This document shows positions 44,069-52,821 of a stretch of DNA of 64,000 bases, in pieces. Position 1 is the first letter of the stretch; each line of letters opens with the position of its first letter. Under the pieces are notes generated by a model. That model did no database searches and was not told where the DNA came from. It was given only the letters and a program-made list of their open reading frames with translations. The DNA is from Nonomuraea africana (GTDB lineage: Bacteria; Actinomycetota; Actinomycetes; Streptosporangiales; Streptosporangiaceae): the NCBI RefSeq assembly GCF_014873535.1, contig NZ_JADBEF010000001.1:6014001-6078000 (forward strand), read 5' to 3'. The position numbers were made by a program, and so were the translations under genes.

Positions 44069-46486
44069 TCATCCCCCTCCTTGGCCCGCCTTCCCCCGCA
44101 GCTCCATCAGCTGGTCCGTGAGCCAACTCACCTCGACGGGCGCCCATACCGACTTCCTACCCAATTCGGGCACCGTGCCGAACGCCAGGACCAGCGAGAG
44201 CGCGGCGCCGACGGCGAGCACGCCGGCGGTCACCATGGCCACCGTACGCGACGGAACCAGTGAGGCGAGCGTCCTGCGCATCTGCCGCCCGGGGGCCTCG
44301 ACCCCGGGACCGGCGCAGACCGTCCACAGCGCGACCGCTCCACCCCAGGCCAGCGCGTTGGCCAGCGGCATCGAATGGACCAGCACGGTGAGCAGCAGGG
44401 TGACGGGCAGACCGAGGATCAGCGCGTACGGCACCAGCGCGGCCGTGATGCCGATCGACTTCAGCAGCGCGGCGGGCTGGGCGAACACGCGGACCACGTC
44501 CGCCGCCGCCGAACCCGTCGAGCGCCTGGCGTTGAGCTGCGGCTGGGCCAGGTCGGCGGCGCGCAGCAGCACGGCGAACGGGATCGCCACCGCGCTCACC
44601 ACCAGCGGGGCGAGCACGGCCAGCACGATCATGATGACGAGCAGCATGGCGCCCGCCACGCCGTACGCCTTGGAGCGCTGCAACGCGAGGCCGGGCGGCG
44701 CGCCGGGAATGCGCGGCTCGCGCCAGGTCTCGGGGTCGTGCCCCGAGACGTTCGCCTGCGGGTACTGCTGGCCGTAGGGCGGCTGGGCGCCACGAGGGTA
44801 GTCGGGCGCTTCGGGGCGCACCCTGCGGGTCGGGATGTCACCGTCACGCTGGTACGGCCGCGCCTGCGGCGGCACGCCCTGGTAACCGCCGGCCGGCCCG
44901 CCCTGAGCGGGGAAGCCCTGCGAAGGGCCGCCCTGGGCCGGGAATCCACCCGAGGGGCCGCCTTGGCCAGGGTGGCCACCCGAAGGGCCTTGGGCCGGGC
45001 GGCTACCGGAAGGCCCGCTCTGAGCAGGAGGGCCACTCTGCGGGCCGCCCTGCGCGGGGAAACCACCCGCCGAGGGGAAGCCGCCGGACGGACTCGGCGC
45101 ACCCGGAGGGGCGTGCGGCGCGCTGTGGTTGCCCTGGTTACCCGGCCACGGGCGGCTCGAGGGTGGTTCGGGAGCGGCCTTGGTCGGCGCGTCCCACGGG
45201 TGCGCGGGCACGCCGCCCTCCTCGCGCATCTGCCGCAGCTCCTCGGGCGTCACACGCCTGGTCGGCCACGGGTCGCCCCCGGTCGTCGAGTGCTCGCCCG
45301 CCTGCCCCTGACCCGCGGGAGCGGGACCGCCCGAAGCGGGACCGGCCGCGCCATGGCCGCCCGTGGCGGGACCTCCAGGACCCTGACCACCGGTGCCGGG
45401 ACCCGCCGTGCCCTGACCACCGGTGCCCTGCCCCCCTGTGGCGGGGCCTGCCTGGCCGTGGCCGCCGGTCGCTGGGGGCTGGTTGCCGAGCAGGGAGACG
45501 AACTCCTGGCTGCCGGGGGCGGCGGCGCCCGGCACGGGTGCGGCGCCGCCGTACGGCCCAGGGGCGGCCGGCTGCCCGAGCGGCGGGCGAGCGGGCGGGA
45601 TCGCGGGCGTGGGGACGTCGGCGGGGTCGATGACGGGACGCGACCCAGGACGGTCCGGCCTGGGCACCGTGGAGATCTCGTCGGCCACCTTGGCGGGCCC
45701 CGGCAGCAGCCTCGCGGTCTGCTCGGCCAGGTCGGCCGCCTTGGGCCGCTTGGCGGGATTGCGCTGGAAGGCCGCCTTGAGCAGCGGCTGCAGCTCGCGC
45801 GGCGCCGCCGACACCTCGGCCTTGCCCGCGGTGATGTTATAGAAGATCATCTCCAGCGTGCCCTTGCCGAAGGGCGGCTGGCCGGTCGCGGCGTACAGCA
45901 GCGTGCCCGCCCACGCGTGGACGTCGACCTCGGGACCCGCCTCGTGCCCCTCGATGATCTCGGGGGCGAGGTAGCCGGGCGTGCCGATGAACATGCCGGT
46001 CTGGGTCAGCCTGGTCGCGTCGACCGCCTGCGCGATGCCGAAGTCGATCAGGACGGGGTCGCCGTCGAGGATCAGCACGTTGCCGGGCTTGAGGTCGCGG
46101 TGGATCACGCCGACGGAGTGGACGGCGGCCAGCGCCGAGGCCACCCCGTGTGCCACGCGGACCAGCGCGGGCAGCTCCAAGGGACCGTCCTGCTTGACGA
46201 CCTCGTCGAGGGGACGGCCCGGCACGTAACGGGTGACGATGTAGGGACGGTGTCCCGTGACGTCGGCGTCCAGCACCTCGGCGATGTACTTGCTGCGCAC
46301 TCGCCGCATCGTGTCGACCTCGCGCGAGAGCCGCCGCCTGGCGACGTCGTCGCCGGCGACCTCTGCTCGCAGGACCTTGACCGCCACCTGCCGCCCCTGC
46401 GGGTCGACAGCGAGGTGGACAACGCCCATGCCACCTTCACCGAGCCGCCTGAGCAGTCGGTAGGGGCCTAGTCGGTCATCGTTCAT
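44069..46486 (-). CDS. Membrane Ser/Thr protein kinase with long Gly/Gln/Pro-rich linker (third of three)
   Basis: 805 residues from the ATG at 46486; another ATG five codons earlier is possible and neither has a clear RBS. Kinase domain about 5-265: LGEGGMGVVHLA, VAVKVL, HRDLKPGNVL, DFGIAQAVD, GTPGYLAPEII. Residues about 285-590 are low complexity: a GG(Q/P/H)GxG run near 350-400 and a FPAQGGP repeat block near 480-540, likely disordered. The end (about 600-790) has four or more membrane helices. It heads the three-kinase operon. The linker repeats invite length variation between strains. Confidence 0.92.
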   Translation of the reverse strand: MNDDRLGPYRLLRRLGEGGMGVVHLAVDPQGRQVAVKVLRAEVAGDDVARRRLSREVDTMRRVRSKYIAEVLDADVTGHRPYIVTRYVPGRPLDEVVKQDGPLELPALVRVAHGVASALAAVHSVGVIHRDLKPGNVLILDGDPVLIDFGIAQAVDATRLTQTGMFIGTPGYLAPEIIEGHEAGPEVDVHAWAGTLLYAATGQPPFGKGTLEMIFYNITAGKAEVSAAPRELQPLLKAAFQRNPAKRPKAADLAEQTARLLPGPAKVADEISTVPRPDRPGSRPVIDPADVPTPAIPPARPPLGQPAAPGPYGGAAPVPGAAAPGSQEFVSLLGNQPPATGGHGQAGPATGGQGTGGQGTAGPGTGGQGPGGPATGGHGAAGPASGGPAPAGQGQAGEHSTTGGDPWPTRRVTPEELRQMREEGGVPAHPWDAPTKAAPEPPSSRPWPGNQGNHSAPHAPPGAPSPSGGFPSAGGFPAQGGPQSGPPAQSGPSGSRPAQGPSGGHPGQGGPSGGFPAQGGPSQGFPAQGGPAGGYQGVPPQARPYQRDGDIPTRRVRPEAPDYPRGAQPPYGQQYPQANVSGHDPETWREPRIPGAPPGLALQRSKAYGVAGAMLLVIMIVLAVLAPLVVSAVAIPFAVLLRAADLAQPQLNARRSTGSAAADVVRVFAQPAALLKSIGITAALVPYALILGLPVTLLLTVLVHSMPLANALAWGGAVALWTVCAGPGVEAPGRQMRRTLASLVPSRTVAMVTAGVLAVGAALSLVLAFGTVPELGRKSVWAPVEVSWLTDQLMELRGKAGQGGG

Positions 46487-46606
46487 GGCATGCAGCACCA
46501 TACTGGCTCAAACCCCGCCCACGAGATGAACCACGAGGTCACATTCCCACTGGTGTAACGTCCGAAGTGGCCCCATAGGTTTCCAATCAACAGTCTCGCA
46601 TTGGTC

Positions 46607-47122
46607 TCAGTTCGCCAGATCGAGGACCTCCGCGGCCTTCAGTCCGGCCAGAGCGGCCCCCCGCAGGGCGAGCTTCGAGCGCCGCACGCCGCTGCCGATG
46701 ACCACCTCGGGATGCGCCGCCACCCTGCTGTCGACGAGGATCGGCCAGTCGTCGGGCAGGCCGAGCGGAGTGATGCCGCCGTACTCCATGCCCGTGAGCG
46801 AGACCGCGTCGTCCATGGGGGCGAAGCTGATCTTGCGCGCGTCGAGCCGTCTCCTGATCACACCGTTGACGTCGGCCTTCGTCGTGGCGAGCACCATGCA
46901 GGCGGCATAGCGCACCTCGCCGCCGCGCCTGCCCGCCACCACCACGCAGTTGGCCGAGGCGTCGAGCGCCACGCCGTACCGCTCGCAGAAGGCGGCGGTG
47001 TCGGCCAGCTCGGGATCGATCTCGGCCACCCGCACCTCCTCCTCCATCTCACGTACGGCCCGCGCCACCGGTTCGGCGAGCAGGTCGATCCGGTCGAGAG
47101 CCGGAACCCATTGCACGTCCAT
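46607..47122 (-). CDS. YbaK/EbsC-type aminoacyl-tRNA deacylase
   Basis: 171 residues from the ATG at 47122 (MDVQWVPALDRIDLLAEPV). YbaK fold about 30-160 with ASANCVVVAGRR, CMVLATTKADVNGVIRRRLDARKISFA and YGGITPLGLPDDWPILVDS. Relatives clear mischarged Cys- or Ala-tRNA(Pro) or related species; an alternative is a family member acting on a free aminoacyl compound. It starts 10 bases after the amine oxidase stop and is the last gene of the coiled-coil/PP-loop/M55/oxidase operon. This may be operonic chance or a functional link. Confidence 0.85.
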   Translation of the reverse strand: MDVQWVPALDRIDLLAEPVARAVREMEEEVRVAEIDPELADTAAFCERYGVALDASANCVVVAGRRGGEVRYAACMVLATTKADVNGVIRRRLDARKISFAPMDDAVSLTGMEYGGITPLGLPDDWPILVDSRVAAHPEVVIGSGVRRSKLALRGAALAGLKAAEVLDLAN

Positions 47123-47132
47123 GGGCAGGACC

Positions 47133-48686
47133 TTACGCCGAGGCTGTGACACGTCGATGCAGCTGGGTGACCGCGCTCCTGGCGGACTCCATGGCGCCCG
47201 CCTGCCAGGCGACCAGATGGGTGAGCCAGTCGCCCGCGAAGTACACCCTCCCTGACGGACGTTGCAGGAGAGTGAAGGACGAATCAAAGGCCGGCCAGCG
47301 CGCCCAGCCGCCCTGGAGATGGGGCTGGCGCTCCCAGGCGATCGAGACGCTCGACAGCAGCTCCGCGCGGTACTTCTCGCCGTGGATCTTCTTGCCCTGG
47401 GTGAGCGCGCGGCGCCTGCGGTCCTCGGGGGTGAGCGCGCCGTACAGCTCGGCGGACTCGCCCGAGTTGTAGTAGCCGACGAGCAGGCCGCGCTCGGAGT
47501 GGTAGCCGTAGGAGGGGTACCAGATGTGCGTGATGTCGAGGTCGGTCTCGGTGACGCCGCCGTAGATGCGGTCCTCCAGCTCCCACCAGCGCCTGCCGTA
47601 CTCCAGGCCGATCTTGCCGGCGGCGACCGGGACCGGGGTGCGGAGCGCGGCGGTGACGGGGGCGCCCAGGTTGTGCGGGATCCTCGCCAGGACGTGCGGG
47701 GGCAGCGTGGCGACGCAGTAGTCGGCGGTGAGCTCGCCACCCTCCCAGGTGACGGTGACGCCCTGGTCCTGGTCGGTGATCCTGGTGACCTTCGCGCCGG
47801 TCCTGACGCGGTCGCGGCCGACGGCCTCGACCAGCCTCGTGACGATCGCGTCCATGCCGCCGACCGGCTGGAACATCGGGGTGGCCTGGTCGTAGCCGAA
47901 GTCGTTGATGATCGCGCGGCCGACTCCCGCGACGAGCACGTCGTGCAGGCTCGTGGGGCCGGTCAGCGCCGTCCCACCGTCCAGGCCCGGGTACTTCGTG
48001 AAACCGCGGCGCTCCGACCCCTCGTAGGTGAGCTTGGGCCCCAGGTCTCCGAACCTGCGCAGGAACTCCAGGAGGCGCTCCTGGTCGTCGCCCGTGAGCC
48101 TGCGGTCGAGCGCGCGGTGGTTGGTGGCCTTGGCCAGCAGCTCCGCGACGTAGCCGTACATGTCGGCGCGGGCGGTCTTGTTCCGGACCGTCCGGCCCTC
48201 GGTGTGCACGTAGGCGGAGGCGTTGGAGTTGACGAACGTCTCGATGGGGACACCGAGTTCGCGGCAGTAGTCCATCGTCACCATCCACGGCGCGATCCGG
48301 CCGGGACCCGCGTTGAAGTAGACGCCCTCGCCGAAGCGCACGTCCTGGGCGGCCCCGTTGAGCTCGGTGAGCCGGTCGCCGCCGCGCAGGGTGAGATTGC
48401 GCCCGCCGATTCTGTCGCTCGCCTCGAGGAGCGTGCAGTCGTAGCCCGCTTTGCCCAGCTCGTATGCGACGGTCAGGCCCGCGACGCCCGCGCCGAGGAT
48501 GACGACCTTCGCGGCGCCCTTCCCCGTCAGCGTGAAATCGCCCGTCCGCGGTGGGGTGAACGCCTTGTCCTGCTCCGCGGGAGCCAGCCCCAGCGCGCCC
48601 ATCGCCGCGTACATCGCGCCCGCGCCGCCCGCCGCGCCGATGCCGACCAGCAGTCCCCGCCTGGTCAGCGTGCCTCTGTCAGCCAT
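47133..48686 (-). CDS. Flavin amine oxidase / L-amino-acid-oxidase-like, Tat-exported
   Basis: 517 residues from the ATG at 48686, which overlaps the M55 stop by 8 bases. Twin-arginine signal TRRGLLVGIGAAGGAG near 8-23. FAD-binding Rossmann motif VVILGAGVAGLTVAYELGKAG followed by LLEASDRIGGRN. Substrate domain in the middle, and a C-terminal FAD segment RVYFAGDWLTHLVAWQAGAMESARSAV. This is the layout of monoamine and L-amino-acid oxidases, which yield imine, ammonia and peroxide. Export by Tat places it outside, with FAD inserted beforehand. The substrate could be the product of the two upstream enzymes. Confidence 0.9.
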   Translation of the reverse strand: MADRGTLTRRGLLVGIGAAGGAGAMYAAMGALGLAPAEQDKAFTPPRTGDFTLTGKGAAKVVILGAGVAGLTVAYELGKAGYDCTLLEASDRIGGRNLTLRGGDRLTELNGAAQDVRFGEGVYFNAGPGRIAPWMVTMDYCRELGVPIETFVNSNASAYVHTEGRTVRNKTARADMYGYVAELLAKATNHRALDRRLTGDDQERLLEFLRRFGDLGPKLTYEGSERRGFTKYPGLDGGTALTGPTSLHDVLVAGVGRAIINDFGYDQATPMFQPVGGMDAIVTRLVEAVGRDRVRTGAKVTRITDQDQGVTVTWEGGELTADYCVATLPPHVLARIPHNLGAPVTAALRTPVPVAAGKIGLEYGRRWWELEDRIYGGVTETDLDITHIWYPSYGYHSERGLLVGYYNSGESAELYGALTPEDRRRRALTQGKKIHGEKYRAELLSSVSIAWERQPHLQGGWARWPAFDSSFTLLQRPSGRVYFAGDWLTHLVAWQAGAMESARSAVTQLHRRVTASA

Positions 48687-49521
48687 AGGGCCCGCTGCCG
48701 CAGGCCACCTGCCCACCAATGGTCGCGAACAGGCCCATCAGCGCCATGATCTCGGTGAAGTCGTCCGTGGCGAACTCGATCTCCCGAGACCCCGTCTGCT
48801 TCACGCCCGGCACGAGCGCGCAGGCCGCCGCGATCGCCGTGGAGTTCCACTCCACACCCAGCGTGTACGGCCGGCTCGTCTCGTAGGGCGTGAACTCGCT
48901 CAACCTGCCGAGCGCCCGAGCCGCCGCCTCACGAATCGTCGCCTGCGCCACGGACGGCGGCAGCAACTCGGCGGAGAACTTGTCGATGCCCTTCTTGACC
49001 GCGACCGTCTCCACCTCGCCGAGCAGCTCGGCGGCCTCCTCGCCGACCGCCGCGTCCCCCGTGACGAGCGCGACCGGCACGCCGTGGAAGCCCGCGCAGG
49101 CCGCGACCAGCCGCGTCTCCCCGCAGGGCGCCCCGTTCAGGAAGACGTTCTGGATCTCCTTGCCCATCCACGTGTGGTTGAGCACGCCGTGCTGCACGCC
49201 CGCCCTCGCGTGGTAGCCGACGAACATCGCGGCGTCGAACGAGGCGTCGAGCCCCTGCGCCATGCGCTGCGACTTGCCGGGACCGCGGATCAGCGTGGCA
49301 CGGGGGTCGAGCAGGTCGATCCTGAGGTTCTTGGTCGACCCGTGCGCGTCGTTGACCAGCACGCTGGTCGCCCCCGCGGCGAAGGCGCCCTCGATGGCCG
49401 CGTTGGCGTCGGCGGTCATGAGCTCGCAGCCGCGCTCGTAGCCCCGTTTGCCCGCGTGCATCTCCTCCGGGTCGGTCAACCCGGTCACGCCCTCCATGTC
49501 AACGGACAGGTAGACCTTCAC
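48679..49521 (-). CDS. M55 family D-aminopeptidase (DppA-like)
   Basis: 280 residues from a GTG that overlaps the PP-loop stop by 4 bases. Di-zinc ligands line up with Bacillus DppA: Asp8 and Glu10 in SVDMEG, His60 in NDAHGS, His104 in GYHARAG and Glu135 in GET. The conserved LNHTW segment near 114-118 supplies the probable catalytic His. The family cleaves N-terminal D-amino acids from short peptides. No signal peptide. It is flanked by a PP-loop enzyme and an amine oxidase, so the substrate may be a small D-amino-acid-containing metabolite rather than dietary peptide. Confidence 0.92.
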   Translation of the reverse strand: MKVYLSVDMEGVTGLTDPEEMHAGKRGYERGCELMTADANAAIEGAFAAGATSVLVNDAHGSTKNLRIDLLDPRATLIRGPGKSQRMAQGLDASFDAAMFVGYHARAGVQHGVLNHTWMGKEIQNVFLNGAPCGETRLVAACAGFHGVPVALVTGDAAVGEEAAELLGEVETVAVKKGIDKFSAELLPPSVAQATIREAAARALGRLSEFTPYETSRPYTLGVEWNSTAIAAACALVPGVKQTGSREIEFATDDFTEIMALMGLFATIGGQVACGSGPYG

Positions 49522-50729
49522 CCCACGCCACCCCACGTCTCGACTCGCGTTGCCTGTGCCTCGTCCATGAACCCGACGTTCTCCGCCATGAACCGCTCCG
49601 CCCGCTCCCGCCATGGCTCGGGGATCTCCTCGATCGCCGGCCGGTAGCAGCGGTCGAGCCAGCTGGTGGACTCCTCGGTCGCCTTGAGGTACCCGGCCGC
49701 CCTGGCGAACGGCGTGCGCTCGATGCCGGGGACCCTCGCGCAGCCGTACTCGATCATCTCCTGCCCGCCGTACGGCGGAGGCTCCTGCCACTTGCGCGCC
49801 ACGGGACGGTCCGCGGTGATCGGCGTGTCCATCGGACGCCGCTCGACCGCGGCCTGGATGAGCTCCTTGTACAGGCACTTCCCGCACGTGCGGCAGGGTC
49901 CCGAGGTGCCGCGCAGGCACCAGCGCACCTGGGCCTTCAGCGGAGAGTTCAGCGCGATCTTCATGGTCATCGCCTCGCTCACGCCGCCCACGGGCAGCAC
50001 GATCCGCAGACCCGCCGCCGCGAACAGCCGCCCCCACATCCCGTGCGGCGCCCACATCGGGTTGTCGGGGGTGAAGCGGTGCAAATAACGGCCGCCGCCC
50101 AGCCAGCGCGAGCCGATCTCGTACCCGAGACCCACCCCGCCGAGACCCAGCCGGTCGGCGTGCAGCAGCGCCCCGACCATGACCGCGTGGTGCTCGGGAT
50201 AGCCGGGACGCGGCTCGGCCAGCGTGAACTCCAGGTCGGACTCGACCGTGGTCACGTCGCGGCCGGTCCGCGCGGCCAGCTTGGCCAGGACGTCGGAGCG
50301 GTAGTGCGGCCAGCGGTTCGGCACCCTGCTGTGCGGGACCCGCCTGAAGTGCACGAACGGCGCCTCTGGGAAGACCGCCGCGGCGGCCACCGAGTCGGCG
50401 CCGCCGCTGTAGGAGATCGCCAGCGTGGGGCCCGGGGTGCGCGGCGGACCGCCCACGGGACCCGCCTCGACCCCCCAGCCGTCGTGCAGCGCGGCGGCGA
50501 GCTCGTGCGACACGGGACGGTCGAAGGTGATCCTTCTCCTGGTCCAGGGGGCGACGACCGTCCAGGCGGCGACGGCCCAGAGGTCGTTGTGCGCGTCGGA
50601 GGGGATGCCCCGGATCTCGCACGAGTTGACGGCCAGTTTGACGGGGTAGCCGTCGGACACGGTGCCGGTGATCTCGTCCTCGGGGTCGAGCCTGAAGGAG
50701 AGCTCGCCGCCCTTCCACGTCACGCGCAC
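49518..50729 (-). CDS. PP-loop ATPase, QueC/ExsB-like, unknown product
   Basis: 403 residues from a GTG with GAGGAG 5 bases upstream, overlapping the coiled-coil gene by 10 bases. The first 105 residues form a beta-rich domain not found in QueC. The PP-loop SYSGGADSVAAAA lies at about 106-118. Near 280-297, CLRGTSGPCRTCGKC strongly resembles the four-Cys zinc site of QueC. Family chemistry is ATP-dependent adenylation of a carboxylate or amide followed by nitrogen insertion (QueC makes a nitrile from a carboxylate). No other queuosine or 7-deazaguanine genes are visible, so the substrate is probably different. Exact function unknown. Confidence 0.8.
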   Translation of the reverse strand: MRVTWKGGELSFRLDPEDEITGTVSDGYPVKLAVNSCEIRGIPSDAHNDLWAVAAWTVVAPWTRRRITFDRPVSHELAAALHDGWGVEAGPVGGPPRTPGPTLAISYSGGADSVAAAAVFPEAPFVHFRRVPHSRVPNRWPHYRSDVLAKLAARTGRDVTTVESDLEFTLAEPRPGYPEHHAVMVGALLHADRLGLGGVGLGYEIGSRWLGGGRYLHRFTPDNPMWAPHGMWGRLFAAAGLRIVLPVGGVSEAMTMKIALNSPLKAQVRWCLRGTSGPCRTCGKCLYKELIQAAVERRPMDTPITADRPVARKWQEPPPYGGQEMIEYGCARVPGIERTPFARAAGYLKATEESTSWLDRCYRPAIEEIPEPWRERAERFMAENVGFMDEAQATRVETWGGVG

Positions 50730-51166
50730 GACTGCTCCTCGGCGACCGTGGACCCGCTGGGCCGAGATCGGTTCGCGGCTCCGATCCCGCCGTCCCGCGG
50801 CTCGTCCGCGCCCCTGTGTCCGCCCGCCGGCGGTTCCTTCGCGGTTCTGAGTTCGTCGACGGCCTGCCAGAGCAGGACCTCGTTCTGCAGGATCCTGTCG
50901 AGCGCCTGGGCCGTCTCGAACGCCAGCCGGTGCGCCTCGGCGGCCTTCTCCTCCGCCGCCTTGGCCCCGGTCTGCGGAGCCTGCTGCTTGACCGCCCTGA
51001 GCCGCCTGACCTCCTCCTGCAGAGTGGTCACCTCACGGCGCAGCGTCTGGACCTCCCACAGCGCGTCCTTGATGTCCTGCCGGTGGTCGGCGACCGAGAT
51101 GTAACGGGAGTCGAACCACGAACGGACGGCTTTCTTCAGCCGCGCCGGGACCAGGACGCGCATCAT
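50720..51166 (-). CDS. Small coiled-coil protein, unknown function
   Basis: 148 residues from the ATG at 51166; a second ATG follows directly and could be used. A basic start (MRVLVPARLKKAVRSWFDSRYISVADHRQDIK) leads into a long coiled coil (about 35-63, WEVQTLRREVTTLQEEVRRLRAV with heptad leucines). A second helical segment (about 78-107) and a flexible Gly/Asp-rich tail follow. No signal peptide or membrane helix. It is the first gene of the PP-loop/M55/amine-oxidase operon and overlaps it by 10 bases, so it may scaffold that complex; this is inference. The distal frame to 51355 is not coding-like. Confidence 0.75.
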   Translation of the reverse strand: MMRVLVPARLKKAVRSWFDSRYISVADHRQDIKDALWEVQTLRREVTTLQEEVRRLRAVKQQAPQTGAKAAEEKAAEAHRLAFETAQALDRILQNEVLLWQAVDELRTAKEPPAGGHRGADEPRDGGIGAANRSRPSGSTVAEEQSCA

Positions 51167-51374
51167 GAAACGCCACGATAGCGGCAAACCACCTCCCTCT
51201 AGAGCCGCTCTCCGAAGGCCATCTAGCTCTCCCCAGACCAGCTGACCTCGGCGACGACGAGTCGACCGCCCTGGCCCCGCTGGTGGCACGCAAACCGGTC
51301 GGAGCGATCTGCAACACATCGAAGGGCACCGGACACTAACCAAGGTGTCCGGCACCTTTCGGCAAGGAGACTCT

Positions 51375-51887
51375 GTGACACAGCGAGATCGCTTCGAGGC
51401 GGTCTATGACGCGTACTATCCGGCGATACATCAGTACGCCGCACGCCGTACCGACTCCCCCGAGGACACCGCCGACGTCATCTCCGAGACGTTCCTCACC
51501 GCCTGGCGGCGTATCGACCAGGTGCCCGCGGGCGAGCGGGCGCTGCTGTGGCTGTACGGCGTGGCCCGCCGCGTGCTGGCCAACCAGAAACGCGGTGCCT
51601 CACGCAGGGCCGTGCTCGCCGACCGGCTCCGCGACGAGCTGGCCGCCGACCGGCCGGGCACACCGGCCGACCTGGAGTATGTCCGCACGGCCTTCGACGA
51701 GCTACCCGAGAGAGACCGGGAGATCTTGGCACTGGCCTGCTGGGAGAGGCTGACCAGCGAGCAGATCGCCAAGGTTGTGGGATGTACGGCGATCGCCGCC
51801 CGAACCCGCCTGCACCGGGCACGCAAACGGCTGGCGGCAACGCTGGAGCGGCAGCCGTCCTCGACGATCGCGATGGGGGAAGCATGA
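51375..51887 (+). CDS. ECF RNA polymerase sigma factor
   Basis: 170 residues from the GTG at 51375, chosen because AAGGAG stands 5 bases upstream. Region 2 (RFEAVYDAYYPAIHQYAARRTDSPEDTADVISETFLTAWRR) and region 4 (AFDELPERDREILALACWERLTSEQIAKVVGCTAIAARTRLHRARKRL) are both present. The DNA-recognition helix runs through VVGCTAIAARTRL. The following anti-sigma-like gene overlaps by 4 bases. The short dyad aaggtg-tccgg-cacctt lies just upstream of the start and might be regulatory. Confidence 0.92.
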   Translation: MTQRDRFEAVYDAYYPAIHQYAARRTDSPEDTADVISETFLTAWRRIDQVPAGERALLWLYGVARRVLANQKRGASRRAVLADRLRDELAADRPGTPADLEYVRTAFDELPERDREILALACWERLTSEQIAKVVGCTAIAARTRLHRARKRLAATLERQPSSTIAMGEA

Positions 51888-52792
51888 ATGACATCGACCA
51901 CCTGGTAATGGCCATCGACCCCACGCCACACGCGCCGGATCAGGGCCCTGGCGCGCGTGAACTACGCGCGGCGATCATGGCGACCCCGCCTCCGCGCCGC
52001 CGGTTCTCCTGGCTCCCCAGAGGGGGAACCCGTGTACGAGGGCGTGCCCGCTGGCCCATATCGGCCTTGGCGGTCACCGCCCTGGCTGTGGCCGTCGCGA
52101 TCGGCGTCGGCCTGGCGCCCGTCGGTCCGGCCACCCAGTACGCCAATGCGGCCGTCTCCATAAAGAAGGCCGACGACCATTTCAGCGTCACCATCACCGA
52201 CCCCACCGCCGACCATCGGCGCTTCGAGGAGGCGTTTCGCGCGGTAGGGCTGAATGTCAGGGTCAAGGTCGTCCCAGTGGCGCCGAACGCAGTGGGCACG
52301 CTGCTCGGCCCGATCGTCCCTGAGGGCTTCACCCGGCACGGAAGCATAGGAGTGAAGGCCGTGACCCCGTGCGCTTCGGCCTTCTGCGGCAAGGTCTGGA
52401 TGCCCGCGGACTTCCCCGGCCGGGTCGTCTTCGGGGTGGGCCGCCCCGCCGGACCGGGTGAACCCTACGTCGATGACCGTCCCTACGATCCCTCGGGGGA
52501 GGAGGCGCTGGACGGGTACACGGTCCACGGTAAGACGGTCTCGGCTGTGCGCGCCGAACTGCACCGGCGCGGATTGAAGGTCGGCCATCGCCTGCTGTGG
52601 AGCCGGCCTGACGGCGGTTCCTTCGACCAACCCGTTCCCGCGGACCGGATCAAGAACGACTGGATCGTCAACGGCTCCCGCGACCACAGCTCGGACACCG
52701 TAGACCTCTACGTCGTTCCCGGACCTGGGGCCGGCCCCATGCCCGATCCGCTGAAGGTCGCCACTCCCCAGTGGTACGACCTCACCGGCTGA
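51884..52792 (+). CDS. Anti-sigma-like membrane protein (CU044_5270-like)
   Basis: 302 residues, ATG overlapping the sigma stop by 4 bases (ATGA). The cytoplasmic N-terminus (about 1-58, MNDIDHLVMAIDPTPHAPD) is followed by a membrane helix (about 60-82, WPISALAVTALAVAVAIGVGLAP). A mainly soluble extracytoplasmic part follows, with the Cys pair CASAFCGKVWMPADFPG and a GYTVHGKTVSAVRAELHRRGL segment resembling PASTA-type ligand-binding repeats. Typical of proteins paired with ECF sigmas. The gap after the stop contains a second open frame that I rejected. Confidence 0.75.
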   Translation: MNDIDHLVMAIDPTPHAPDQGPGARELRAAIMATPPPRRRFSWLPRGGTRVRGRARWPISALAVTALAVAVAIGVGLAPVGPATQYANAAVSIKKADDHFSVTITDPTADHRRFEEAFRAVGLNVRVKVVPVAPNAVGTLLGPIVPEGFTRHGSIGVKAVTPCASAFCGKVWMPADFPGRVVFGVGRPAGPGEPYVDDRPYDPSGEEALDGYTVHGKTVSAVRAELHRRGLKVGHRLLWSRPDGGSFDQPVPADRIKNDWIVNGSRDHSSDTVDLYVVPGPGAGPMPDPLKVATPQWYDLTG

Positions 52793-52821
52793 GAACGGAC
52801 CGGTAGACGGCAACTGGATCA

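Noticed and set aside
46607-51166. The PP-loop/M55/oxidase operon as a queuosine or peptide antibiotic (RiPP) cluster
   Set aside because: No QueD/QueE, precursor peptide, radical SAM or NRPS gene is present in the window.
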